Below are positions 8,700-17,882 of a stretch of DNA of 64,000 nucleotides, one piece after another. Location: contig NZ_LT575476.1 in assembly GCF_900086655.1 (NCBI RefSeq), positions 5,061,303 to 5,125,302 on the forward strand. Reading direction: 5' to 3'. The notes beneath the pieces were generated by a model that had not been told where the DNA came from, did not search any database, and saw only the letters and a program-made list of their open reading frames with translations. The position numbers were made by a program, and so were the translations under genes. The stretch's first letter is position 1. Each line of letters opens with the position of its first letter. This stretch comes from Paenibacillus tuaregi (GTDB lineage Bacteria; Bacillota; Bacilli; Paenibacillales; Paenibacillaceae).

Positions 8700-8834
8700 T
8701 TAAAAAGGAATTACTGCGCTATTCTTCACATCTGCGAACATTTGCAGAATCCGGTTATGATGGCGGATAATCTGCTGTGCACTAAGTCCGCCTCCATCCC
8801 AGGTACTGCGGACATCATGGACCCCCTTCAACAT
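8700..8834 (-). CDS. Small unrecognised protein (44 aa) coupled to the HD hydrolase
   Basis: An open frame of 44 codons starts at an ATG that shares one base with the TGA stop of the HD gene (TGATG overlap), a typical sign of translational coupling. It ends about 40 bases before a strong terminator. The product (starting MLKGVHDVRSTWDGGG) is soluble, with a central amphipathic stretch, QQIIRHHNRILQMFADV. I do not recognise it. The precise coupling and position inside the transcript favour a real gene. Confidence 0.55.
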   Translation of the reverse strand: MLKGVHDVRSTWDGGGLSAQQIIRHHNRILQMFADVKNSAVIPF

Positions 8835-9478
8835 CATTGCTCTATTCCCCATTCAAGATAGAACTGCTTTAAATACAGCTCCATGAATTTATGGCGCTCA
8901 AGGGCAAGCTCCCGGCCATACGCCGTGTTCATAAGATCTTTCAGCTTAAGCAGCTTATCATAGAAGTGGTCAATCGTAGCCCGGTCACCGCTTCGGTAGT
9001 TTTCAGGAGACAGCTCCTCATATGCGCCGGGATTATACATAACCCTTCCCCGGGAGCCCCCGTAAGCAAAAGTTCTTGCGATCCCGATTGCCCCGATGGC
9101 ATCCAGACGGTCCGCATCCTGAACGATCTGTCCCTCAAGCGTCTTCATCGGCGGATTCTGCCCGCCGTTATACGACATCGTTGAGATAATCTCAACAACC
9201 GAGTCAATGACATCCCTGTCTTCCACATGTTCACTCAACCAACCGTGGACCTTGGCCATCCCGGCTTCCTTCGAATCGTTAAGCTTCTCATCCGCAATAT
9301 CATGAAGAAGTGCGGCAAGCTCGCATATATATACATCGGCCTGCTCCTTATCAGCAATGCGCAGGGCCATTCGCCTTACCCGGTCAATGTGCCACCAATC
9401 ATGTCCGCTGGGATCAGCCTCAAGTTCCTTCTTAACGTACTGCTCGGCCGCCTCAATAACACTGCGTCTGTCTTTCAT
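8834..9478 (-). CDS. HD-domain phosphohydrolase (YedJ/YpgQ-like)
   Basis: 214 residues. The metal-binding HD pattern is complete: the His in HDWWHIDRV, the HD pair in ALLHDIADEK and the Asp in QDADRLDAIG. The layout matches the single-domain YedJ/YpgQ group; related proteins act on nucleotides or pyrophosphate compounds. Cytosolic. The start ATG has AGGAGG close upstream. The stop overlaps the start of a 44-residue protein. Confidence 0.85.
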   Translation of the reverse strand: MKDRRSVIEAAEQYVKKELEADPSGHDWWHIDRVRRMALRIADKEQADVYICELAALLHDIADEKLNDSKEAGMAKVHGWLSEHVEDRDVIDSVVEIISTMSYNGGQNPPMKTLEGQIVQDADRLDAIGAIGIARTFAYGGSRGRVMYNPGAYEELSPENYRSGDRATIDHFYDKLLKLKDLMNTAYGRELALERHKFMELYLKQFYLEWGIEQ

Positions 9479-9490
9479 TAGTCCTCCTAA

Positions 9491-10096
9491 TTAATCCGAG
9501 AAATATCGGCTTAACATCTTTAACCACCATTCTTCTTTGAGCAAATACGGACCATCAACCGGTATAATCAAATAACCCTCTTCCGGCTCTATTGGAGCAT
9601 CCAATCCTGTATAGATCAGGTCAACTACCAGGGACAAAGACGACTTCAGGCTCCCATGCAGTTGTTCAAGCTTTTGCATATACCGTTCTATCCTCGGAAC
9701 GCTTTCCCAATAATACATAGCTATTTGCCCACCAGCAGGCATGTTCCACCATCTATTAAACGCAGGCCAGTTATCCACACAAGCCTGTCTTAATAGATCC
9801 CCTTCGAGGTCAGAGAATTGCTGATCAGCAAGCCCCATTCCAGGTGAATATCTGAACCCCTGACCTTTGCTTTGCGATTTATACATAACTATAGCGTTCC
9901 ACCAGACATCCCACTGGCGCTTCAGCTCATATCGTTCCTTATCGGGGATGGGCAAGGGATGAGGTGGCCAGAACGTCTGGCCCAGTTCACCTGATTTGGT
10001 GAACAGCCCATAGGAGCAGCCGACATAGATAGGGAAATTCAATACGAAGTCCCCTGACAAAGAGGCCTTCCAAGTCTTTTTTGGTGAATCACCCAT
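9491..10096 (-). CDS. Hypothetical cytosolic protein
   Basis: 201 residues, rich in Trp and Tyr, with no membrane segment, signal or known motif. The start is the ATG at 10096 with GGAGGGAG upstream; the open frame to 10147 lacks a site. It lies 13 bases after a GNAT gene and 12 bases before the HD gene, so all four genes from the GNAT to the 44-residue protein look like one operon. Function unknown. Confidence 0.68.
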   Translation of the reverse strand: MGDSPKKTWKASLSGDFVLNFPIYVGCSYGLFTKSGELGQTFWPPHPLPIPDKERYELKRQWDVWWNAIVMYKSQSKGQGFRYSPGMGLADQQFSDLEGDLLRQACVDNWPAFNRWWNMPAGGQIAMYYWESVPRIERYMQKLEQLHGSLKSSLSLVVDLIYTGLDAPIEPEEGYLIIPVDGPYLLKEEWWLKMLSRYFSD

Positions 10097-10109
10097 GCTC
10101 TCCCTCCGC

Positions 10110-10577
10110 TCAAAGTGCCTTCTCATAAATGATAATCGGCTTCTCACCCATCTTACCGTTCTTCACTTCGCGGAATCCCATTCGCGTCCAGAACTGCTGA
10201 GCTGGCTCATTGTCCACGAGCACCCCGATTCGGAAAGACGACACGCCTCTTTCCCGCATAAGCTCACAATATCGGGCAAGCGCTTGACGGGCGTATCCCT
10301 TCCTTTGAAACTGCTTATGAATGGCCAGCAGCCCCAGCCAAGGGTATCCGTCATTTGGATTCTCCATAATCCAGTCCATAACCCCTATATATTCATTGTC
10401 TACCTGAAGCAGAACCCGCTCGGCTCCGAGCTTGGACGATTCATTCATATCATCGAGAATGTCCTGCTCAGTAAGCTCCTCCTTATCATTCGACATCAGG
10501 TTAAAAGCCCGGTTTGAATTCATAATCTCTACTTCGACCCGAATCGTCTCCGGCGAGCATGCCACGAAGTTCAGCAT
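10110..10577 (-). CDS. GNAT acetyltransferase
   Basis: 155 residues with the acetyl-CoA loop QFQRKGYARQALARY and the C-terminal GNAT pattern DNEPAQQFWTRMGF. The acceptor is unknown. The start ATG has GGAGG six bases upstream. It is the first gene of a probable four-gene minus-strand operon (GNAT, unknown protein, HD hydrolase, 44-residue protein). It belongs to a different GNAT branch from the SatA-like protein at 4967. Confidence 0.8.
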   Translation of the reverse strand: MLNFVACSPETIRVEVEIMNSNRAFNLMSNDKEELTEQDILDDMNESSKLGAERVLLQVDNEYIGVMDWIMENPNDGYPWLGLLAIHKQFQRKGYARQALARYCELMRERGVSSFRIGVLVDNEPAQQFWTRMGFREVKNGKMGEKPIIIYEKAL

Positions 10578-10617
10578 TTCTATCCTCCATCAAATCATAG
10601 TTCGCTTCAATGCCGAG

Positions 10618-10710
10618 TGTTCTTCCGCCCCCTCTTGTCTCCGAAATGCTTGAACTAGATATTCCGTGGGGCATTTCGGAGACAAAGGCGGACGCTCCGC
10701 TGCTTCAGAG
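10618..10710. repeat. Dispersed intergenic hairpin repeat, copy A
   Basis: This 93-base stretch aligns almost without gaps to 19944-20035: both begin TGTTCTTCCG and end with ACAAAGGCG, ACGCT, CGCT and CAGA blocks in the same order. Copy A carries a perfect 15-bp inverted repeat (10635-10649 with 10671-10685) and a small hairpin GCGGA-CGC-TCCGC. In the other copy the small hairpin is GCGAA-CGC-TTCGC, so a paired change keeps the stem. Confidence 0.7.
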
Positions 10711-10780
10711 CCACTAGTCCTCTCTGCTGAGAGCGGTTGGTTCTAACGTTCATTTTATATAGTGTTTAAACATCCCGCCG

Positions 10781-11428
10781 TTACATACGGCTGAGGTCAT
10801 CCAAATTGATATCACGAATTGAACTTACAATCAGATCGGCACGGGACAGATCCTGATTGCCCGAGTTCACATTGACATACCCGATACATTTCATACCTGC
10901 CGCCTTGGCTGCGGTAACTCCATGCGAGGAGTCCTCCAGCACCACACAATCTTCCGGTTTAACTCCAAGCTGCTCGGCTGCTTTGAGATATACATCCGGC
11001 GCTGGCTTGCCCTTCGGAACCTCTTCCCCGCTTACGATACAATCGAAATATTCGGTCAATCCGAATTTAAGCAGAACTTCCTTAATAAATTCCGGTGAAG
11101 AAGAGGAGGCGATACCCACTGGGATTTGACGCTGCTTCAGCCCCTCAATCACCTCTTTGATGCCTTCGATCGGCTCAAGCTCAGAGGCTCTTAAAGCCTT
11201 GATCTTGTTCTCCAACTGGTAAGCCAGAATCTCCTCTACCGGATGGGCCAGCTTATACTCATTTCTAATCACATTCCACATCTCAGGTGCGGTCATGCCT
11301 ACATAACTCTCCAGCTGCTGCTGGGTAATTTCGGCCCCAAAATATTTGACTGTACCGATCTCGACCTCAAAATGAATCGGTTCGCTGTCGATAATGACCC
11401 CATCCATATCAAAAATAAAAGCTTTCAA
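10781..11428 (-). CDS. HAD-superfamily phosphatase (beta-phosphoglucomutase-like subfamily)
   Basis: 215 residues with all HAD motifs: DMDGVIIDSE (nucleophile and acid Asp), SSSS (motif II), KGKPAPDVY (motif III Lys) and LEDSSHG (motif IV). The helical cap between motifs I and II places it in subclass I, near YhcW-type phosphatases and phosphoglucomutases. The substrate cannot be told. The start is TTG with AGGAGG upstream. It precedes the YciI-like gene on the map but is downstream of it in transcription, with 12 bases between them. Confidence 0.8.
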   Translation of the reverse strand: MKAFIFDMDGVIIDSEPIHFEVEIGTVKYFGAEITQQQLESYVGMTAPEMWNVIRNEYKLAHPVEEILAYQLENKIKALRASELEPIEGIKEVIEGLKQRQIPVGIASSSSPEFIKEVLLKFGLTEYFDCIVSGEEVPKGKPAPDVYLKAAEQLGVKPEDCVVLEDSSHGVTAAKAAGMKCIGYVNVNSGNQDLSRADLIVSSIRDINLDDLSRM

Positions 11429-11440
11429 TATATTCGCCTC

Positions 11441-11731
11441 CTAATTGTCCATGAAACACGCAAAGCGCTCATCAAATTTAGTAATGTGAAACTCGGTAAT
11501 GTCATAATCGGCAAGCCCCTGCTGATGAAAAGGGTCCTCCTTAAGGATGCCCTCCAGCTCTTCCCTGGATGCCGCCTTAGCTAGAATAATTCCCCCGGTT
11601 CTCGGAACCTTTCTTCCGGAGAAAATAAACCTCCCTGCCTGGTAGTGCCTGTCCAGAAACCGGGCATGTTCGTCAAGATATTGATCCACGGCCTCCAGGG
11701 GCTGGCGGTAGGTAAGATTGATTATAAACAT
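11441..11731 (-). CDS. YciI-like protein
   Basis: 96 residues forming a single YCII domain of the dimeric ferredoxin-like type: FIINLTYRQPLEAVDQYLDE, then the HARFLDRHYQAGRFIFSG stretch with its conserved His and Gly. The biochemical role of the family is unclear; some members are linked to oxidative or metabolite-damage functions. It is probably cotranscribed with the HAD phosphatase 12 bases downstream. Confidence 0.8.
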   Translation of the reverse strand: MFIINLTYRQPLEAVDQYLDEHARFLDRHYQAGRFIFSGRKVPRTGGIILAKAASREELEGILKEDPFHQQGLADYDITEFHITKFDERFACFMDN

Positions 11732-11787
11732 TTAGGGAGCTCCTTTCTCTCTGTCTAATTCTCATGGTCATGCCGGGAGTCCCTTCC

Positions 11788-11889
11788 TTACACATCCACC
11801 TTATAATTCAGCGTAAGCTCATCGTCCGGCAAACCCCGGATTCCCCAATGATGCTTCGGGGTTTCGAAGCTTGTAATCTTCGACCACAC
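11788..11889 (-). CDS. 33-codon frame, small gene or gene remnant
   Basis: A GTG with GAGGTG ten bases upstream opens a 33-residue frame (WSKITSFETPKHHWGIRG, then LPDDELTLNYKVDV). Its composition looks like the natural C-terminus of a larger protein. It begins 31 bases after the stop of the YfiT-like gene. Either it is a tiny gene or the tail of a deleted one; I favour a remnant. Confidence 0.3.
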   Translation of the reverse strand: MWSKITSFETPKHHWGIRGLPDDELTLNYKVDV

Positions 11890-11920
11890 AGATCTGAATC
11901 ACCTCAGACAACTGGATGTC

Positions 11921-12448
11921 TTAGATATTCAGCCTTTCTCTAAGTGTAGTGATATGTGCCGTATGATGCTTGCCGTGCCACGCGTAATTACCCAGACTAT
12001 AATCCAGGCTGATCCCCCTCTTTAATTCAGGGTGGTAGAAGGTTCTCTTATAATCGGACTCCCCCATCGACCTCAGCAAGATTACCCATCTCTCGTGCAG
12101 GGCCTTCAGAAGCTGTAATGAAATATGTATATCAGAGGTCAGCGCATCCGGAAGATTAGACCACCGCTCCTCAAAATATGGCTTGATTTCAGGCTCTTCC
12201 TCGGTCAGAGCCAGCTTAAAGCGGGTATACGCATGCATATGGCTGTCAGCCAAATGATGCACCACCTGCCTTACGGTCCAGCCTCCCTCGCGGTAAGGCA
12301 AATTCAGCTGATCTTCGCTTAGCCCCAGGGTGGCCTCAGCAAGCTTGGCCGGGAGCTCATCTATCTCCTGAACCCAAATCTCCCTCTGGGCAGATGAATT
12401 GTCGCCGCTGCCCTCATATTGCCCAATCGGATATCTGAAATCTGTCAT
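11921..12448 (-). CDS. YfiT-like DinB-family metal-dependent transferase
   Basis: 175 residues closely resembling Bacillus YfiT as I remember it, including PYREGGWTVRQVVHHLADSH and NYAWHGKHHTAHI. The three metal-binding His of the DinB/YfiT fold are visible (the first in VVHHLADSH, two in WHGKHHTAH). Family members are thiol-S-transferases, often using bacillithiol, in detoxification. The start is the ATG at 12448 with AGAGGGG upstream; the frame to 12484 has no site. Cytosolic. Confidence 0.85.
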   Translation of the reverse strand: MTDFRYPIGQYEGSGDNSSAQREIWVQEIDELPAKLAEATLGLSEDQLNLPYREGGWTVRQVVHHLADSHMHAYTRFKLALTEEEPEIKPYFEERWSNLPDALTSDIHISLQLLKALHERWVILLRSMGESDYKRTFYHPELKRGISLDYSLGNYAWHGKHHTAHITTLRERLNI

Positions 12449-12543
12449 GTCGTTAATCCCCTCTCTTTCCCGCTTAGATTTCACTCCTTCAGTGTACCAG
12501 ACTGCCTCCTGGCTGGAAATATAAAGAAACCCGCTGCCGCGGA

Positions 12544-14127
12544 TTAATCCTTCTGAACCTGCACCGATACCGCCAGCTTGGCCCTGTATTCCTGGGGAGT
12601 AATTCCTTCTATCTCCTTAAATACGCGGGTAAACTGCTTGGTGCTTTCAAATCCTACAATTCGGCTGATTTCAGTCAGCTTCAACGAAGAATTGTTCATT
12701 TTATCCTTGGCGTGGCGGATCCGTACCTTTTTTAAATAATTCACAAAGCTTTCGCCTGCGGCAGCCTTGAAAGCCTCACTGAAGTAGGAGTAATTGAGCG
12801 ATACGTAGTTGCTCACCATCGCCATGTTCAGCATACGATGATAGTTTTCCTCAATATAGGCAAAGGCCTTCCTCATATCGGCCTGACCCGAGTGCACGGA
12901 GCTGATCTGCCTGATATAGTCATTCAAGCAGATCAAGAGATGCTCCAATGTACGGTAATACGCGTGAAAATGACGGAAGTTGTACAAGCTTCCCACCCGG
13001 CGGTACATTTTCAGCAGCTCTATGGAAGCCTCTCCGTATATGCGGAACACTTCATCCAGCACCCGTTCATTAATTTCACGGCTCACTCTTTCTAAATAAG
13101 AAATGCTGATCTGGGGCAGCTGGTTGGTCTTAAAAATGGCCTGAAGATGGTCCTTGATCTCCTCTTCCGGCTTCCAGCCAAGGAGATTCCCCAGCTTGCG
13201 GATGTCCTCTGCCGGTATCGGCTCCTCCTGCCGGTTTCGTTCCTGAATGGATTCATACCGGACATAGTTCCCGTGAGACAGGGTAAACACATACTTTTGT
13301 GCAGTCCGCGCCTCCTCATAACACCGATAAATATCCGGCAATGCGTGCCCCTCACTGCTGATTCCCATGACGACACCGCCGAGACCTTTTGCTTCAGCCT
13401 GCTCGGCTGCGGTCTGAAAGGCTTGGGGCTGGGAGGTAATCCACACCATTCTCCCTTGGGCGTCAAGCACGCCCGCTTCATAATCCGCCCCTGCCTCCTT
13501 TACCAGCTTGTCGCCAAGAAGTCGAAGTTCATCACGTTTCATCCACCCTTCATCCTCACGAATATACGTTAGCACGACCACTTGAAACGGAAGCTTATAA
13601 TCCGGGAACCCGATCTGCTGTCCAATGGCCGTCAGTTCAGGGGCAGACAACTCCCCGCCGCCTAACAGGAGTTGCAGCCGACTGGACCTCAGCTCGCGCC
13701 GGAACTTCTCGGACTCGGCGAGCTGCTGCTTGATCCGGATCCGGCTCTGGCTTTCCTCCTCAATCCGCTCCAGCACGGCATACAGCTCTTCACGACGGAT
13801 CGGCTTGAGAAGGTACTCTACAACCTGATACCGGATAGCCGTCTTGGCATATTCAAATTCATCATAACCGCTGAGAATCACAAGAGTTGGCCTTTCCCCG
13901 GTCTCCTCCTGGCTCAGCTGTTCCATCAGTTGAAATCCATCCATTCCAGGCATCCGAATGTCAGTCAGGATGATATGGGCAGGCTGCTGCCTGTGCATGT
14001 CCAGGGCTTCTTGTCCGTGAATAGCCGTCCGAATCTCATATTTTCCCGGATACTGCCGTTCAATCATCACCTGAAGGCCCTGCCTGATATTCTTCTCATC
14101 ATCCACGATCAATAATTGTTTCTGCAT
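12544..14127 (-). CDS. YesN-like response regulator (REC plus AraC HTH)
   Basis: 527 residues. The receiver domain has LLIVDDEKN, the phosphoacceptor Asp56 (LTDIRMPG) and the switch Lys in LLKPI. A long middle region follows, then an AraC-type double helix-turn-helix near residues 420-520 (VSLNYSYFSEAFKAAAGESF and IVGFESTKQFTRVFKEIEG). Its cognate kinase is encoded just upstream, overlapping by 29 bases. The pair probably controls the LplABC-type transporter in front of it. The start is the ATG at 14127, preceded by AGGAGGTGG. Confidence 0.9.
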   Translation of the reverse strand: MQKQLLIVDDEKNIRQGLQVMIERQYPGKYEIRTAIHGQEALDMHRQQPAHIILTDIRMPGMDGFQLMEQLSQEETGERPTLVILSGYDEFEYAKTAIRYQVVEYLLKPIRREELYAVLERIEEESQSRIRIKQQLAESEKFRRELRSSRLQLLLGGGELSAPELTAIGQQIGFPDYKLPFQVVVLTYIREDEGWMKRDELRLLGDKLVKEAGADYEAGVLDAQGRMVWITSQPQAFQTAAEQAEAKGLGGVVMGISSEGHALPDIYRCYEEARTAQKYVFTLSHGNYVRYESIQERNRQEEPIPAEDIRKLGNLLGWKPEEEIKDHLQAIFKTNQLPQISISYLERVSREINERVLDEVFRIYGEASIELLKMYRRVGSLYNFRHFHAYYRTLEHLLICLNDYIRQISSVHSGQADMRKAFAYIEENYHRMLNMAMVSNYVSLNYSYFSEAFKAAAGESFVNYLKKVRIRHAKDKMNNSSLKLTEISRIVGFESTKQFTRVFKEIEGITPQEYRAKLAVSVQVQKD

Positions 14128-16036
14128 GATGAATACCACCTCCTGTAAGCAGCCGTTTCGGGATGCTCATATTTACGGTTGTGTACCTTCCCTCTTCACT
14201 CTCCACACGCAGTCCAAACTCGGGACCATAGAACAGTCTGAGCCGCTGATGAACATTAAGCAGCCCGATCCCCCCAACTCCGGCTTTCAGCTCTGTAGAG
14301 GAGATAGAGGCTGAGGACGCAAAGCCTGACCGCTCATGCCCGGCTTCCTCGCAGCGTTGATTTAATAAAGCAATCCTGTCTTCGGGTATCCCCTTTCCGT
14401 TATCAGTGATAGAGATCTGTACCCTTCCACTGCCGCTTTCTTCGGCGCGAATGGTAATCCTATGATCAGATGATCCATCTTGCTCCTCCCAGGCATGCTT
14501 AACTGAATTCTCAACAATGGGCTGAAGGGATACCTTCAGTACTTCCAGCTCCATATATTCGTCCGGAATTTCAAGCTGGAGCTTAATCGGCTCCTCAAAG
14601 CGGATATTCATAACCTCAATGTAGTTTTGGATATGCCTAATCTCATCTTTTAGTTTCACATATTCCCCAGACCACTTGAAATTGTAGCGCATCATTCCTC
14701 CAAGCGAGGTCAGAGCATCGGAAATCTTGTACTGGTTCTCCATCTCAGCCAGCATCTTAATGTTCTCCAGCGTGTTGTAGAGGAAATGGGAATCAATCTG
14801 GTTATGCAGGGTGCGCAGCTCCGCTTCTTTGGACAAGGCCTGCTTGCGTACCGACTGGGCAATCAGCTCATTAATCGTCCTCATCAATTTATTGAAATGA
14901 TGGGCAAGCTCGCCAACCTCGCCACCCCCACGGATTTCAATTCCCGTGTTCAGCTCGCCTTTGCGCACCTTCTTCATTGTTTCCGTCAGCCTCTTCAGGT
15001 TCTTCAGGATGAACGCATTGAGAATATAAGCGATCAGCGTGACCAGGACAATAAAGCCGACATTCGCACCAATGATCATATTACGGATCGTGGAAATGTC
15101 GCGGAGCACACCTTCAAGCGATACTACATTCAGCAGATACCCGTCGATCTGCTCCAGCTTTCTATAGGTAAGCAGATAAGACTTTCCATTCTCTCTGTAT
15201 TCCTGATTCCACTTATGGGTGTCCCGAAGCATGCGGACCCGGCTCTGAATGGCCCCCGCCAGACCGGGACTGGTCTTGCCGAGCCGGTTATTTCTATTGG
15301 TGAACAGCTCCAAATCTGAGTCAATCAAATACATTTGGGATTCGTTGTCCTGTCTGCCCGAGAACGTCTTTGAAGTAAAGTGGGTCAGAAGCATATCCAC
15401 CTGGATCAAACCCGCGTGATGGCCTGCGGGAATATTCATTTCCCTAAGCAGAGACACTTTGGGCGTTGTGTCCGGCGCCTGGGGAGTGAACCGCTGCATA
15501 ATTTCCGGATCGCTATGCTGGAAAACCCACAGCTCCTGATCTCCCAGGCCGGCAGCCTTAGGGAACCAGGGCTCCTTCCTCACCCGATCCTCCCTGAAAA
15601 TAATCGGCCAAATTTCATACACCTGCCTGCTGCTGGAGAACAGTCTAAGATGCTCGATATTGGGGTTATTGACCTGAATACGGGTTAAGTTGGCAAAAGC
15701 GCTCTCATTAAACTCTATGAGCTCCTGGGTGTTCGGGTCGGTATCACTCGTCAGGTAATTGATCACATCCCTATCTGAAATGGCCAGCTGGGCTGCTCTC
15801 TCCAGCACTTCCACCTGGTTGGAGATATGGAGCTGCTCCATTTCCAGCAGGTTCTCGCTCTTCTTGAGCGTATCTCCGATATAAGTTTCATTAATCGCAC
15901 GAAAAGAATATACCGACACAATCAGCCCCGGTATGAGAACGATCAATATCGAAGCAGCGATCAGCCGGGTCTGTAGCGACCTGCGATCCCACCAATACTT
16001 GATCCCATGCAGAAGCCTTCCAAATTCCCCTCTCAT
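14099..16036 (-). CDS. YesM-like sensor histidine kinase
   Basis: About 645 residues. One N-terminal membrane segment (LIAASILIVLIPGLIVSVYS), a large extracellular sensor region, a second membrane segment (MIIGANVGFIVLVTLIAYIL), a HAMP linker, a His_kinase domain of the LytS/YesM type (NQIDSHFLYNTLENI, with the phospho-His) and an HATPase domain (ENSVKHAW, DNGKGIP, GGIGLLNVHQRL). It likely senses an extracellular sugar or the loaded binding protein. The start is probably the ATG at 16036, preceded by GGAG; the frame is open to 16069. It is separated from the binding-protein gene by a hairpin. Confidence 0.9.
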   Translation of the reverse strand: MRGEFGRLLHGIKYWWDRRSLQTRLIAASILIVLIPGLIVSVYSFRAINETYIGDTLKKSENLLEMEQLHISNQVEVLERAAQLAISDRDVINYLTSDTDPNTQELIEFNESAFANLTRIQVNNPNIEHLRLFSSSRQVYEIWPIIFREDRVRKEPWFPKAAGLGDQELWVFQHSDPEIMQRFTPQAPDTTPKVSLLREMNIPAGHHAGLIQVDMLLTHFTSKTFSGRQDNESQMYLIDSDLELFTNRNNRLGKTSPGLAGAIQSRVRMLRDTHKWNQEYRENGKSYLLTYRKLEQIDGYLLNVVSLEGVLRDISTIRNMIIGANVGFIVLVTLIAYILNAFILKNLKRLTETMKKVRKGELNTGIEIRGGGEVGELAHHFNKLMRTINELIAQSVRKQALSKEAELRTLHNQIDSHFLYNTLENIKMLAEMENQYKISDALTSLGGMMRYNFKWSGEYVKLKDEIRHIQNYIEVMNIRFEEPIKLQLEIPDEYMELEVLKVSLQPIVENSVKHAWEEQDGSSDHRITIRAEESGSGRVQISITDNGKGIPEDRIALLNQRCEEAGHERSGFASSASISSTELKAGVGGIGLLNVHQRLRLFYGPEFGLRVESEEGRYTTVNMSIPKRLLTGGGIHHAETIIDRG

Positions 16037-16066
16037 GCCGACTCTCCATTTCTCTCCCGAATAACT

Positions 16067-16095
16067 CAAATACCCGCTGCAATGGCGGGTATTTG
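16067..16095 (-). terminator. Intercistronic hairpin between binding-protein and kinase genes
   Basis: A perfect 11-bp stem (CAAATACCCGC with GCGGGTATTTG) and a seven-base loop lie ten bases after the binding-protein stop. No T-run follows on the minus strand, so it may partly terminate or protect the upstream message rather than stop transcription fully. Confidence 0.55.
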
Positions 16096-16104
16096 AAGAG
16101 CCCT

Positions 16105-17769
16105 TTAATTTATGAACTCTTTTAGCTTTTTCATATTCTCTTCATATTTGGCCTGTTTGTAGGCCTGAACCTTATCCATGCCATACTCTGCACGCTTCGC
16201 TAGATAGTCAGCCCAGATCTGGTCAAATTCCGCATCGGAACCCGCCATAAGCAGTTTGGGCAGAGTCTTGCCGCGAAGCAGTCCAATCTTGTTATTGATA
16301 ATCCCTTCGGTAGAGTTCCCAAGCGGATCAAGCAGTTCGAACTGCGACCCGCTGACGATCTTGCCCTTTGTCCAATCTTCCAGCTGTTTGAACGGCTCAA
16401 CTTGGGCAGGATTCCACTTTGTGGTGATATTAGTATTCATAAGCATCCAGAATGTAAAGGAAGCGCCATATTTCTTGTCAAAGGAAGAGCGGTCCTTGTT
16501 CAGGACCTCCAAGGCTTCCGGTTTGAATTGATCTTTGCCGTCAATTGTATCATACGTGACACCCTTCTCTCCCAGGAACAGGTCCTTGTTGCCCTCCTCA
16601 CTGTTCAAGTAGCTGAGGAAGCGGATGGCGCGGGCTTTGTCCTTAACATCTTTGGAGATCAGAGTCACGGTCCATCCGGAAATGCCAGGACCATCCAGCT
16701 TCGGCGCATCCAGGTTGGCATTTGCAGGACCATCAATGGCGATATAGGCCGCTTCTGGATTGGCAGCGTACAGCGTGTTCAATTGGGCTGTAAAGTCTGA
16801 ACGCTGATACAACATGGCAAAATACCGGCCTTGGGCAATCTTCTCCTCCATCTGCGGACGCTTGTCGATAAAGATGTCCTTGGACAGCAAGCCCAACTCA
16901 TTCGCCTTGCGGAAGGTCTTGAGCCAGCGAACATACTCCGGATCGGTCTCCCTGTCATACAGCTTGCCGTCCTTCTCTTTCGGGATAGCCAGGAAATTCT
17001 GAATATAAGCCTCAAGCGAATAATTACCTTTCTCCGTGAATTCATGCAGTCCAAGTGGAATCAGCGCCTGCCCATTCACATCCGGAAATTTCTCCTTGGC
17101 CGCTTGCAGAGCCTTAAGGAATCCCTCTGGGGTCCGCATATCTGGTTTGCCCAGTGCCTCGTACATATCCTTGCGCACAGCAAACACCTGATTGCCTATA
17201 TAGGTGTTCCCGTATTGCTTGTAATCTTCAGGAGAAGAGGAGGCATTTGGGTATCCATAGACTTTGCCATCCTTGGTCGTATACCAGGCCAGTTTGGCCG
17301 GATCGGACACCTTGAAGAAATAAGGGTCATACTCCTTGGCCAGCTCATTCAGCGGCAGAACGAGCTTGCCATCAATCATTCTCTGGAAGGCATCCTCAGT
17401 GTTGCCAAGTGTGATGAAGTCAGGCAGCTTGCCAGAGGCAATCATGGTGTTCAGCTTCTCATTCTCATTGCCGGCGGGAACGATGAAATTAATGTTCACA
17501 CCGGTCTTTTTCGTAATATATTGCGAAGTGGGATCTACCCCCCATTTGTTCGGGAACCAGGAGAAATTAAGATACCAGTCAAAAGTAATTGGCGACGTAT
17601 CGGCCTTCCAGCCCGGATCATTCTCGGTCAACTTGACCGCAGGCTTGCCGCTGTCCGTAGTCTCCCCGGCTTTCTTACTGTCCCCGGAGGAACATGCCGC
17701 CATAGAGAACATCATCATGATGGCCACAAGCAGGATCAGCATGGATTTAGGCGAATGCTTCTTGCTCAT
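16105..17769 (-). CDS. LplA-like extracellular solute-binding lipoprotein
   Basis: 554 residues. The signal peptide ends in a lipobox with Cys26 (FSMAAC), so the protein is anchored outside the membrane. The body is the long type of carbohydrate-binding protein typical of Paenibacillus LplA-like systems (about 550 residues rather than 420). Expected ligand: an oligosaccharide, perhaps from plant cell wall, but not defined by sequence. The start is the ATG at 17769 with AAAAGGGG upstream. It follows the two permease genes, and no ATPase gene is nearby, so a shared MsmK-type ATPase is likely used. Confidence 0.88.
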   Translation of the reverse strand: MSKKHSPKSMLILLVAIMMMFSMAACSSGDSKKAGETTDSGKPAVKLTENDPGWKADTSPITFDWYLNFSWFPNKWGVDPTSQYITKKTGVNINFIVPAGNENEKLNTMIASGKLPDFITLGNTEDAFQRMIDGKLVLPLNELAKEYDPYFFKVSDPAKLAWYTTKDGKVYGYPNASSSPEDYKQYGNTYIGNQVFAVRKDMYEALGKPDMRTPEGFLKALQAAKEKFPDVNGQALIPLGLHEFTEKGNYSLEAYIQNFLAIPKEKDGKLYDRETDPEYVRWLKTFRKANELGLLSKDIFIDKRPQMEEKIAQGRYFAMLYQRSDFTAQLNTLYAANPEAAYIAIDGPANANLDAPKLDGPGISGWTVTLISKDVKDKARAIRFLSYLNSEEGNKDLFLGEKGVTYDTIDGKDQFKPEALEVLNKDRSSFDKKYGASFTFWMLMNTNITTKWNPAQVEPFKQLEDWTKGKIVSGSQFELLDPLGNSTEGIINNKIGLLRGKTLPKLLMAGSDAEFDQIWADYLAKRAEYGMDKVQAYKQAKYEENMKKLKEFIN

Positions 17770-17882
17770 CTTTCTACCCCTTTTCAAATACAAATTTTAG
17801 GTTATCGCAACTCTCACCGGTCGATAGCGGCCAGAGGAATTACCTGGTTATGATGGCGATCCGTATGCTGTACAGACGCACC

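Noticed and set aside
16831..17853. 340-codon plus-strand frame opposite the LplA-like gene
   Set aside because: The opposite strand encodes a full lipoprotein with signal peptide; this frame has His/Arg/Ile-rich shadow composition and no ribosome site.
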